A stretch of DNA of 43,098 bases from Candidatus Enterococcus wittei (lineage in GTDB: Bacteria > Bacillota > Bacilli > Lactobacillales > Enterococcaceae). Shown here piece after piece: positions 18,087-28,500 of the stretch. Where the stretch lies: contig NZ_NGMO01000003.1 of NCBI RefSeq assembly GCF_002140175.1, positions 539,620 to 582,717 on the forward strand, in the 5' to 3' direction. The first letter of the stretch is position 1. Each line of letters opens with the position of its first letter. The translations under genes were made by a program, and so were the position numbers. The notes beneath the pieces were generated by a model. The model had not been told where the DNA came from, did no database searches, and saw only the letters and a list, made by a program, of their open reading frames with translations.

Positions 18087-18794
18087 TTGATTCCTAAATA
18101 TGAACAAATTAAGCAAGAGTTACTGACTGAAATAAAAAATCATTTATTCGTGCCTGGTGATAAATTCTACTCAGAAGCTGATATCAAACGAAAATATTCC
18201 GTTAGCTCGATCACTGCCGTTAAAGCTTTGAATGAACTAACGACTGCAGGGTACCTATATAGAGTTCAAGGAAAAGGAACGTTTGTCTCAAAATCAAAAG
18301 TTTCCCAATCCGTAAAATTTTCTGACATCGAACTCCATTCTTTAGACAAAGAAAAAGTCAAAGTCCTATCAGTCGAAGAAGCAAATGATCCAGTGATCTT
18401 AAATGAGCTAGGGCTACCAAAAAATGAATCTTATTATCGTTTTAAGCGAGTACGTTACTTTGATGACACCCCTTTTCTCGTACACGTTACCCATCTACCG
18501 AAAAAACTTGTCAAAGAACCAATCAATAAGGACTTGTCAACCTACTCTAGCATTTACGAGCGAGTGAGAAAAGATTTTGGGATTGATTTATTCTCTCTTT
18601 CTTCTATAGAAACTGATGAGATCATTTTCCCCCAAGATGCTGGATTACTTAATTTATTACATCTGAGTTTTAGAGAGCCGGTGGTCAAACAAGTGAAACA
18701 TTCTTATCTAGCCGACCGAAGTGTAGCAGAATATATCATTAGCTACAAACACTGGAAATATTTTAAAACAAAAATCGAAGTAGAAGCTGAATAA
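18087..18794 (+). CDS. GntR/HutC-family regulator of the glycan locus (BgaR-like)
   Basis: A 235-residue transcription factor. Residues 1-70 form a GntR winged helix-turn-helix (PKYEQIKQELLTEI, YSVSSITAVKALNELTTAGYLYRVQGKGTFV). Residues about 85-230 form a UTRA ligand-binding domain of the HutC subfamily. I start it at TTG 18087, nine bases after CTGGAGG; an ATG at 18078 abuts that ribosome binding site and is less likely. It sits between the divergent PTS and GH88 transcription units, and palindromic sites occur at both promoters and its own. It resembles the pneumococcal regulator next to bgaC. The ligand is probably a phosphorylated sugar (inference). Confidence 0.88.
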   Translation: MIPKYEQIKQELLTEIKNHLFVPGDKFYSEADIKRKYSVSSITAVKALNELTTAGYLYRVQGKGTFVSKSKVSQSVKFSDIELHSLDKEKVKVLSVEEANDPVILNELGLPKNESYYRFKRVRYFDDTPFLVHVTHLPKKLVKEPINKDLSTYSSIYERVRKDFGIDLFSLSSIETDEIIFPQDAGLLNLLHLSFREPVVKQVKHSYLADRSVAEYIISYKHWKYFKTKIEVEAE

Positions 18795-18808
18795 GCTTCT
18801 TTTTTTAT
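18782..18808 (+). terminator. Rho-independent terminator of the GntR gene
   Basis: Stem AGAAGCT/AGCTTCT with a 5-base loop followed by a T-run. The stem overlaps the last codons and stop of the regulator gene. Confidence 0.85.
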
Positions 18809-18902
18809 TGTTCGAATCTTGATCAGCTTATAATTCCCCCATGAAAGAATTTTTTCCTCAAGAGTCGCTTTTTTTCTTCAATTAGGTTATACTTAGTCTA
18901 GT

Positions 18903-18912
18903 TAATATGTTA
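18903..18912. promoter_or_regulatory. TAATATGTTA operator variant before the GH88 gene
   Basis: A one-base variant of TAACATGTTA, just downstream of a TATACT -10-like box (18887-18892) and 10 bp before the ribosome binding site AGGAGGAG of the GH88 gene, suggesting control by the same regulator. Confidence 0.6.
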
Positions 18913-18935
18913 ACAAATTAATAGGAGGAGGCATT

Positions 18936-20099
18936 ATGAAGCTTAACCAAAATAAAGAACAACTTATTTCATTAAGCAAAAATGTTAATGAGGCATGGTT
19001 AACAAAGCAGATTGCTTGGTGTTGTGACAAAATCGAAAAAAATATGGATCGGTTTCTATTAGATTTCCCTTCCGCTTGTGCGACACACGGAAAGTATCGA
19101 ATCAAACCAAATGACGATTGGACCAATGGCTTTTGGACAGGGATGATCTGGTTAGCCTATGAATGGACTGGACAAGAAAAGTTCTTAGTACGTGCCATGG
19201 AGAATATCCATAGTTTTCAAGAGCGCCTAACGAATCATTTCGTTCTAGATCATCATGATATCGGTTTTCTTTATAGTTTATCTGCTGGAGCTGGGTATCG
19301 CCTGACGAATAGTCAGCTATGTAAACAAGAATTATTACAAGCTGCTGACATCTTGATCGCTCGCTTCCATGAAAACGGAAACTTCATTCAAGCTTGGGGT
19401 GCTTATGGCGATCCTCAAGAATATCGTTTGATCATTGATTCATTGATCAATTTGCCTTTGCTCTTCCAAGTAGCTGAAATTACCCATGACCCACACTACA
19501 AAGAAATTGCTAAAAAACATTATGAAACATTGTTGCAGACGGTGATTAGAAAAAATGCAACTACTTTTCATACTTTCTATTTTGATCCAGTCACTGGTAA
19601 ACCTAGCCATGGTGCAACTCATCAAGGAAATAGTGATGAATCAATCTGGGCACGAGGACAAAGTTGGGCAGTCTTAGGAATCCCTCTAAATGAATCTTAT
19701 TTGCATTCAGAAAGATTCCCAACAAACTACAAAGAGATAGTGGATGTGTTCATCAATCACTTGCCAAGTGATCTTGTACCTTATTGGGATTTCGATTTCA
19801 ATGATGAATCTCCTTCTGCAAAAGATAGCTCTTCTTTAGCAATCACTGCGTGCGGTTTATTAGAAGCAGCTAAAATGGAAGCGTATCCTCAAGCAATTGA
19901 ATTAGCAAAAGGCATGATCTATCAGTTAGGTGAGATTTATTCATCCAAACACGACCCGGAAAATGAAGGTTTGTTGTTGCATGGTGTTTACGCATACGCG
20001 GAAGGAAAAGGAATCGACGAACCCAATCTTTGGGGCGATTACTTCTATTTAGAAGCATTAATGCGCTTAGCAAATCCCACATGGAAAAAATATTGGTAA
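18936..20099 (+). CDS. ugl: GH88 unsaturated glucuronyl hydrolase
   Basis: A 387-residue cytoplasmic enzyme that hydrates the unsaturated uronic acid of disaccharides released by glycosaminoglycan lyases, freeing the amino sugar. The family motifs WTNGFWTGMIWLAYEWTG and ATHQGNSDESIWARGQSW are clear. The catalytic Asp pair is probably Asp108 (DHHDIGF) and Asp168 (RLIIDSL); the spacing of 60 equals that of the streptococcal enzyme (D115/D175). There is no signal peptide, as expected for a substrate imported by PTS. ATG 18936 follows AGGAGGAG. The GH35 gene follows after 12 bp and is probably co-transcribed. The later ketouronate genes are not in this window. Confidence 0.93.
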   Translation: MKLNQNKEQLISLSKNVNEAWLTKQIAWCCDKIEKNMDRFLLDFPSACATHGKYRIKPNDDWTNGFWTGMIWLAYEWTGQEKFLVRAMENIHSFQERLTNHFVLDHHDIGFLYSLSAGAGYRLTNSQLCKQELLQAADILIARFHENGNFIQAWGAYGDPQEYRLIIDSLINLPLLFQVAEITHDPHYKEIAKKHYETLLQTVIRKNATTFHTFYFDPVTGKPSHGATHQGNSDESIWARGQSWAVLGIPLNESYLHSERFPTNYKEIVDVFINHLPSDLVPYWDFDFNDESPSAKDSSSLAITACGLLEAAKMEAYPQAIELAKGMIYQLGEIYSSKHDPENEGLLLHGVYAYAEGKGIDEPNLWGDYFYLEALMRLANPTWKKYW

Positions 20100-20111
20100 G
20101 GAGAACTAGAT

Positions 20112-21905
20112 ATGAAAACATTTGAAATAAAAGAAGAATTTCTGGTGGATGGACAACCCGTCAAACTGATTAGTGGAGCTATCCACTATTTTCGACTGCC
20201 ACAATCTCAATGGGAAGATAGCTTATATAACTTAAAAGCGCTTGGCGCAAACACCGTAGAAACTTATATTCCTTGGAATCTCCATGAACCGCAAGAAGGT
20301 CAGTTTGATTTTGAAGGAATGAACGATTTCACCACATTTGTAAACATGGCTCAAGACTTAGGTTTATTGGTCATCTTACGCCCTTCTGTTTATATTTGTG
20401 CAGAATGGGAGTTTGGAGGATTACCTGCTTGGTTACTAAAAGAACCAGGTATCAGGCTGCGTTCGGCTGATCCTCGATTTATGGAAAAAGTCAAAAATTA
20501 CTATAAAGTATTATTGCCAAAAATCATTCCTTTACAAATTACACATGGTGGCCCTGTCATCATGCTTCAAATCGAAAATGAATACGGATCATATGCAATG
20601 GACAAAGAATATTTGCGACAAACCAAACAATTGATTGAATCCTATGAGATTACTGTCCCATTATTTACTTCAGACGGAACTTGGTTGGAAGCTCTAGATG
20701 CAGGTACATTGATTGAAGACGATGTTTTTGTTACAGGAAATTTTGGCAGTCAATCAAAAGAAAACAGTCAAGTTTTAAAAGCTTATTTCGAAGAACACGG
20801 TAAGAAATGGCCATTGATGTGCATGGAATATTGGGATGGTTGGTTTAACCGTTGGGGGGAACCCATCGTTAAGCGAGAGGCTAAAAACTTAGCAAACGAA
20901 GTCAAAGCAATGTTAGAAGTTGGTTCTTTAAACTTGTACATGTTCCACGGGGGAACAACTTTTGGTTTCTATAATGGTTGTTCTGCTCGGGGCAATAACG
21001 ATCTACCACAATTAACTAGCTATGATTATGATGCTTTGCTTACAGAAGATGGTGAACCAACTGAAAAATATTATGCTGTCCAACAAGCAATCAAAGAAGT
21101 TTGTCCTGACGTCTGGCAAGCAGAACCCCGTAAAAAATCTCTGCAAGATTTAGGAGATTATCCGATAACAGCTAGTGTTTCTCTTCTTCATACAAAAGAC
21201 AAGATGATGGATGGTCTTTCATCGCTTTACCCCCTTACGATGGAAAATGTGAGTACTGGTTATGGGTATGTCTTGTACTCTTTAGCATTGAAAAATTATC
21301 AACATGAAAATAAGCTACGAATTATCGAAACAAACGATCGCGCACACGTTTACGCAGATGGTCACTTCCAGTTAGTTCAAGATCAAACTACTCTTGGAGA
21401 GGAGTTCATGGTTCATGGTCAAGCAGGAAATGAACAAATTCAACTAGATGTATTAGTTGAAAATCACGGAAGAGTCAACTACGGAGCAAAATTAAATAAT
21501 CCCGCTCAAACAAAAGGGATACGCGGTGGTATTATGCAAGATATCCACTTCCACCAAGGTTACGTCCATTATCCATTACCTTTAGACCAAGAACAGCTTC
21601 AAAAAATCGATTATGATGCTGGGAAAGATCCTTCACATCCTTCCTTTTATCAAGTCACTTTTGACTTAATGGAACCAGCAGACACATATATCGACTGTTC
21701 TTCTTATGGAAAAGGCGTGATCATCGTTAATGGCTTCAATCTTGGGCGTTATTGGAATCGTGGTCCGATTTATTCTCTGTATTGCCCCAAAGATTTTCTT
21801 AAAGCCGGAAAAAATGAAGTTGTGATTTTTGAAACTGAAGGTGTAGAAATCTATACCCTGAAATTTTCCGCTGAACCAAATATTGAAACAGCAAACGAGC
21901 AATAA
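20112..21905 (+). CDS. GH35 beta-galactosidase (BgaC-like)
   Basis: A 597-residue glycoside hydrolase. The N-terminal TIM barrel has LISGAIHYFRLP, NTVETYIPWNLHEPQ, CAEWEFGGLPAWLL, the E-N-E of QIENEYGSYA (Glu155, Glu157; acid/base region) and the nucleophile Glu239 in CMEYWDGWFNRWGE. The C-terminal half holds beta-sandwich domains (GVIIVNGFNLGRYWNRGP). No signal peptide or sortase motif, so cytoplasmic. In pneumococcus BgaC cleaves terminal Gal-beta-1,3-GlcNAc and is encoded near a GntR gene and a mannose-family PTS, a similar arrangement. ATG 20112 follows AAGGAG, 12 bp after ugl. A terminator at 21981 follows. Confidence 0.93.
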   Translation: MKTFEIKEEFLVDGQPVKLISGAIHYFRLPQSQWEDSLYNLKALGANTVETYIPWNLHEPQEGQFDFEGMNDFTTFVNMAQDLGLLVILRPSVYICAEWEFGGLPAWLLKEPGIRLRSADPRFMEKVKNYYKVLLPKIIPLQITHGGPVIMLQIENEYGSYAMDKEYLRQTKQLIESYEITVPLFTSDGTWLEALDAGTLIEDDVFVTGNFGSQSKENSQVLKAYFEEHGKKWPLMCMEYWDGWFNRWGEPIVKREAKNLANEVKAMLEVGSLNLYMFHGGTTFGFYNGCSARGNNDLPQLTSYDYDALLTEDGEPTEKYYAVQQAIKEVCPDVWQAEPRKKSLQDLGDYPITASVSLLHTKDKMMDGLSSLYPLTMENVSTGYGYVLYSLALKNYQHENKLRIIETNDRAHVYADGHFQLVQDQTTLGEEFMVHGQAGNEQIQLDVLVENHGRVNYGAKLNNPAQTKGIRGGIMQDIHFHQGYVHYPLPLDQEQLQKIDYDAGKDPSHPSFYQVTFDLMEPADTYIDCSSYGKGVIIVNGFNLGRYWNRGPIYSLYCPKDFLKAGKNEVVIFETEGVEIYTLKFSAEPNIETANEQ

Positions 21906-21974
21906 TAGAATCAATGTATGAATAAAAAATGGCTCTTCGACAAGTAGTGTTGGTGAGTTCAAATTGAAAGAATT

Positions 21975-22430
21975 TCATCGAGAATCAATCGAAGCAGAAA
22001 TACGCTTCGATTGATTCTTTTTTGTTTTGGATTGATCTTGGAAAACCAAGCCCTGGATCAAGTAAATACGGTCACGAAAATGGAGAAAATTACGGTAACC
22101 ATAAGCGACTCGTTTGATGACCTTGATTTTATTGTTTGCCCCTTCCAATGCCCGGTGAATATGTTGGATAATATGAAAACGATCCGTGACAATTTGTGCA
22201 TGGGGAAAAATACTTTTCGCTAATTCAAAATAAGGAGCGTTCATATCCATGACTATATATTGGACATTCTCTCTGGCTTGACGGGTATAGCGAGAGAAAT
22301 AGGTACGTAGATAAGCTAGTTTACGACTTTCAAGAAGACCAAGAATTTGATTCGTTTGGCCATCCATAAAGATAAAACTCATTTTACCAACAATCGAACC
22401 ACTTTTCACTATTAATACTTTTTTGATCAA
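21975..22430 (-). pseudogene. ISL3-family transposase fragment
   Basis: A 151-codon open stretch holding part of an ISL3 DDE transposase: GKMSFIFMDGQTNQILG, YIVMDMNAPYFELAKSIFPHAQIVTDRFHIIQHIHRAL-type residues with the catalytic Asp in MDMNAPY, then YGYRNFLHFRDRIYLIQG. Full-length members are about 400 residues or more, so the N-terminal zinc-binding and helix-turn-helix region is lost and the C-terminus is short. The last codons read into a terminator hairpin. It is almost certainly inactive. Confidence 0.85.
21981..22023 (+). terminator. Strong terminator after the GH35 gene
   Basis: A perfect 15-bp stem AGAATCAATCGAAGC (21981-21995) / GCTTCGATTGATTCT (22004-22018), loop of 8, then a T-run on the plus strand. 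It lies inside the ISL3 remnant and would end transcription coming from ugl and the GH35 gene. Confidence 0.85.
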
Positions 22431-22523
22431 AAATCATTTTACATAGATTAAACTTAAATTTCCGCATCATGAAAAGGCAATAAACATTACCTTACCAATA
22501 TTTTTTTGAATGGCCTACTCGAA

Positions 22524-25500
22524 TTAATATTGTGGAGTTGCTTCTTGTCGATTGTGTGTTTGTTTCTTCGATACATTTTGACGAAGTTTATTTCTTTTTT
22601 CAATACTCCTAGTGACAAGATCCGAGAAACTTAGAGTCGATGGAGATTGTGTTGGGCTCGTTACTCCTTGTTCTTTCATAATGAATTCAGTTGTACTGTT
22701 GTTACTTTTTGTCATACTAGTCGTTATAAGGTCTGAGACTTCCTTTTTCAACCTATCTTTTGCTCTGTATTTTAGATTTTTTAAAGACTCCGTGTGTCCA
22801 ATCATTCTTGTTTCTTCCATTATTTCTTTACTTGGGATATCTGTACTCACATTATCCGTTACTTTTGTTGTGTCCTGTTCTTTCATTTGGTTTAATTGAA
22901 GATTTACCTCTAAATTTGAATTTCTAAACAGATAAGCCATTGCCGTATAGAGGAACAGAAATTTCAATTTCATTTTTTGGTTATCGGTACTTCTTGGGAC
23001 ACGAACGATTTCATTAATCCCTCTTCCTTCGATAATGTCTCTTAAAATTAATGTAGATAATTCTGCATCTGTCAATAAAAAGTTATAAATCAATAAATCA
23101 TCTTCACACATTACCCTCAGAACCTCAGACTTGGATAAGTTAGGTAAATTCAATTCTTTAGCTAAATGATCCACAAAGATACTGAAAGGTTGAGAATCTA
23201 AATTTACTATGTTATTGAATTCTTCATAAAGCCGTGTTATTGCTTGTGCTGCAGTCAATTCCGTCCCTCTTGGGGGATAATATTGAACTGCCAGATCCTC
23301 TGTATGTGAAACAAGATGTGACCCTTCATGAATTAATACTCGAGATGGTCTTGCTGTTAGCTCATAATCTGGAGCTTTTTGAGGATCCAAATGATGACTA
23401 TCTGCATAAATAATGACTCGACATTCTCCATCAGTTGGAAAAACCTCTGCTTTCGGAATAGCTAGATCAACTGTTGATACATAACCATTCTCCCCCTCTT
23501 TCTTAACGAATAAATCACTCCAGACGAACAAAATATTTTCATAGTCTCGTTGCTTTGATTGCTTATAGAAATCTTTGATTTTTTTCAACCTATGCAAAAG
23601 TCGTTTAATCGTTTCTGTTATGAGGAGTTCTTGGCTAGGAGTCTCATTTATTGAAAGTAATTTTGTTAAATATTCCCCTACCTTAGATTGGGAAAGAGTT
23701 TTATCAAACTTAACTAGTTCAACCGCTTTGTCAAGTTCAAATTGTGCATGCTCGGCTTTTGCCATAGCTTCTTTAAGCTCTGCTTTTGCAATCGCTTGGT
23801 CAAGCGTAGATTCTGCCAGCTGGACTTTTACCACAGCATCGTCAACCACAGCTTGTGCCACAGCGTTGTCAACCACAGCGTTTGCTACGGCTTTGTTAAG
23901 CTCTGCTTTTGCAGTAGTTTTGTCAAGCAATAATTTTTCAAATATGGCTATTCCGGAATCTGTAAACTTCGTTAATTGTTCAAGACCATACTCTATATCT
24001 TGAATAAACAGCTTGAGGAAATCTGGCACTTTATCAGGCTTAACTCCCGCCATTGTATTAAAGGTAGAATTGGGCGGCAAGTGCTCTTTAATTGTTTTCA
24101 AAATATTCCGTCTTATTTCCTTGTCACTAAAATGATATTTATTAGGCAAATCTGAAACAAATTCAGTTAACGGTGCAAGTCGAACGTTAGGATCTTCTAT
24201 TCTTGGAACTACATATTTATAAAGCTCTGCTTCTCTAAGTTTACTCCATAAATCACGTTTTCCTGCGGATTTGGGAATATCATTTTTTTTCACTTGACCA
24301 ACCAATGTGCCCATTTTGGAACGATTGACCCTTTTCTTTTTAGTACTTGAAGTACCAGCTGTCTCTCCCTGAGACACTCTTGATGTCCCTGAGGTGCCCG
24401 GTGTTTCTCCTTGCGATACTTTTGATGTCCCTGAGGTGATATCCTGTTTTTTTAATTTTCTTTTATGTTGTAAAACCTTTAATTTAGGGGATTTTTCTTT
24501 CTTGTTTGTCTTTTCGATTGCCTCCACCTTCGCTCTTTCCAAATCTGTCTCAAAACGAAACTTGCCTTTTTTTTCATCAAATCTTAAGATGGTCATCGGT
24601 TCATTGGAATCCTTTTTCACTAAATGATACCGATTGTCTTTTTTATCCAGTGCGATCAATGGAATGTAATGATCATTGATCTTAATATGGGATCTGCCTG
24701 ACTCCTCCCACATCAACCCTTTTCCATCTGGCGCAGAAAGATCACTTGGATTTTTTCGTGTTTCAAACTTGTCCAATTCCCTAGCGATTTTTTCCTCTAC
24801 GGATTTTGATATGAAAGGAGAAGTCGGTGCTTCAAAATACCATTCTACCCCGTTAAAATTTACGGGCATGATCTTTCCCGCATGACGGGCATAAACATCC
24901 AATCGGAACCCATGTTCCTTGATGATTGTCATAGACACTTCAATCAGTTTCCCCTTCATTCGAATAAAACGCTTCGTCTCTTCTCCTTCTTTCTTGACAG
25001 TTGTGATCTCCCCTGTGCCATAGGCTTGAGGATTTGAATTAACTTCCACGACAAAGACCTGATCTTTATCCAGCTTCACCTTCAAAAGGTCGATTAAGTT
25101 TAGTTGTTCAGTTGTAAACGTGGCGGGTCTATAGGCTTCTATGCGATTGCCTTTTTTCATAAATAAACCGCCAAATACCTCCGCAGTTTCCAGATTCGTC
25201 ACTCGCATATACAAATGTTCGTTCACTTTTTTCACCGGCACTTCCAACCCCTTCCACTCGAGCATCTCAATTGATTTTTTTAGCGCTTCTTGCGCCTTCT
25301 CCAGTTTTTCGACTCTTTCTAACAAGTCTTTGATTTTCTTGCCTACATGTAATTCATTTTTGAACTTCACTAATTTCCGAACAATCAACCGCCCTCCACC
25401 TATGAGTGGCTCAAACCCTGGATCAAGATTCTGTGCAAAAGTCAGCACAAGTCTTCTGATCTCAGCCATGGTGGGGAGGAAACTCCTACTGCTTCTGATC

Positions 25501-28500
25501 ACATTGCGAATTCCCCCTCGGACAAAGGCTCTAGCCACACCTAATGCGAATTTCATATTGAGGGAGGTGACTTGACCGAGTATCGGAATCATAAGTAAGG
25601 CATCAATCGTACACGAGACAACTGCTTCTTCCGTGTCTTGGTTAATGATCCCTGTCACACAATCATAAAAAGGAATAAAATGCTTGGTCACCTCCCAAGC
25701 TTTTTTGAGATCCGCTTTGTCGTTTCCCGAATCGTACAATTGTTGATACAGTTGATCACTATGTTTACGACTAAGTACTTCAATGAATGGCGCTGTCTCA
25801 ATCCCATGGGATAATTTTTTATTCCGATTCACATGAGTAGAAAATGTAAAAAGTTTATCCCCGATCCGAATCTCATTTCCTTCTTTCTTGTATCCATTTT
25901 TCCAAAGGTTTTTTTGATCAAACAATCCAAGTTTGAGGTATAACAGAGGATCTTGATTGACACGATAAAAACGATAGCCCCCTTCGCCATCCAACTGTTT
26001 CAACGCATACCACCGTTCTTCCTTTCCGTTGACGGCCACAAACAGATCCGTTTTGTTTAGACTAAGAGTCGTGGTCTTTTTTTTCCTCACGGAAAGTAAG
26101 AAATGGATAGCCGGAGACCCACTTGTGACCGGCATCTCCTCTATATAGTCACTTTCATTTTTCAATTCGGCATTCGCTTCATATAGATGAGTCCCTTCTG
26201 AGAAAATAAATGCTCGTTCCTCTTTGTCGAAGGCAGGTAGTGCAAACTCTATCAGTTTCTTATCCAGTGGTAAATACGCCTCTGCTACATTTTTCGTCAA
26301 CTTAGTATACCTAGTTTCTAATTTCGTTGGAAGCCAGTCAATGTCTGGACAAGGATCCGCTGCACCTATAAGATAATTTTGTTTGATCACATCAAAAGAA
26401 GTGAGAGACCCTTTGTCGCGACATGTCTGTGCTAAAGCTGTAGCTAATGCCTCTTTTCGACGCCATTGAAGAAAGTTTTTTTGATAGGCTTTATACAAAC
26501 GATCAAGAATTTCTTGATTTTCGATAATCTTATAATAGCCTTCTTTTTGGTAACCTATAAATGTGCTGATGGCTACTTCTTTATAGGTTCCCGTAGCCAA
26601 TGCCTCTCGTAACAGATCTGGTTCTAGTTGAGCGACCGCAAGTAAAGAAGGCATTAGAAGATGTCGGAATTCTTCATAGATGGTGATCCCTTTTTCAAGG
26701 ATGTTTTCCCAGAAATGTTGCCCCATCAACCGGCTATCTTCTGAACTAAACGACTCAAGGTAGCCACCCTCCTTTAAAATTTTCACCCCTGTTAGCTGCA
26801 TCAAGGAAGCATAATCAGAAATCAACAAATTATCTGCTAAGCCACTACTATCTAAAAAGTAGTTAGGTAACTCTTTCTGGAGTAAAAAATTCCATAACCT
26901 GTTAAAGAACCTCTTCTGTTTTTGAGAAAGAGTAGGGGTATCTAACTGGATCAATCCCTCTTTTTCCAAGTTTCTGACGGTGAATAAATCTCTCAATCGC
27001 CCAATGGTAAATTGATCCACATCAGGGGCTGACACCAGTATTTTGACCATGTAGGCTTCCAGAGAACTTCCTAATATCGTTTCAAAGGCCCATTTCATGA
27101 TCGTTAATTCGGCATCTTTGTTTGAGAGATTCTCCTTGTTTTTTTCGTCATTGAGTTTCAATGCTTTCAGGATCACTTTTGCCAATGGTTGAAGCCTTTT
27201 GTGATTGAAGACTAATGTGTTATTTTTTTCTTGAGTGATCCGTTTTCCCATAGCGATCAATACTTCTTCTTTAGTTGGCTGATCCGAGAGTAATTTTTTC
27301 TGCTGAAAAAAGGCTTCCACTTGTTTTCGCACCTCTGGGTCACGCCATTGAATCCCATCAGTTTCGACGACTTTGTTTTTTCGTTTGTCTACACTTGTTG
27401 ATTGAGGGGAACTTGTTGTTGATGGTGTACTTGTTCCTTCTGGTTGTTTTGTCATTTCTGCGACAAGCGCTAAAGCTACAGGTTGGTTGTCTTTGATTGT
27501 TTCATAGACCCATGTTCCGACAGTTAGACTTGCCTGTTCCTCTGAAATTACTGTCTCTTCGTTCATTCCTAAGAGTAGTTTTGCGATTTGTTTGACTTTC
27601 ACCATATCCAACGTTACTGGCACTGCATCTTCAAGAAGGACCCACTCACCGACTGTCTCTATTAGATCTTTGGCATTAGATTCTTGACAGGCAATTCCAT
27701 TTTCCATGAAAAAATCAACCAGCTTTTTACGGATGTTCTCTTTTTGTTCCCTGTTCCACGTTGGAAGAGGAATTTCCTGTTCTTCCTGAACCACTGCCTT
27801 TGTTAGGTCAGCTCTATTTTCACGCAAAAACGCTTGGATCTTTTGATTAATCTCTTGAGTGGTAGCGATTTCTCCAGCTTGCGTCACATTTAACTCAGTA
27901 GCTTCACTAGGAGTTGTCGTCACATGGATCGGGTTGTTTTCGACAGTTGTTTCAATGCCAACAGGAATCGGCCTAGCTTCAGCACCTAAGTGTGGGAAGA
28001 CATTAAAATTAAAATATTGGATATATCCATCCACTCTTTCAATAATATCTACTGCCATATCCCAGAACTGTGCCAAAAAACTCTCTTCTTCAGGGTTCGA
28101 TACAGCTGCCGCTTCCGATGTCGCTTCTGGAGGGGGTTCCTGATGGTTGCTCACTTGCTTTTCATTCTTCGCTTCTTTTTTCGAAGTCTTAGTTGGGAGC
28201 GAATGGTCCATAGGATGAATATTCACTGGAACTTGTCGATTCTTTTCCGATTGAGGTATCGGTATCGGGGGAATTGGTTCGCCATAATTCACCGAAAAGG
28301 CTCGCAAGAACCAATCCACAATATGCGAAAATAGAGTTTCCTCGCTTCCCCCATCTTGTTTTTGGGTATAAGACGTATGTGCATGTTGGGAAAAGAACTG
28401 GTAAAACTGCTCGGTTAACCCATTCCAAAACGTTCCTGTCACTTGATTATGTACATTGGTTGGCTCATCCTCTGTGGCATTTTGTTTGTTTTCATAAGCA

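Larger units (their letters stand above)
21931..22435 (-). mobile_element. Truncated ISL3-family insertion sequence
   Basis: The end GGCTCTTCGACAAG (21931-21944) resembles an ISL3-type terminal repeat. It is followed by the C-terminal half of a transposase gene on the minus strand. The other end and the N-terminal half are missing. It marks the boundary between the glycan locus and the toxin-like block. Confidence 0.65.
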
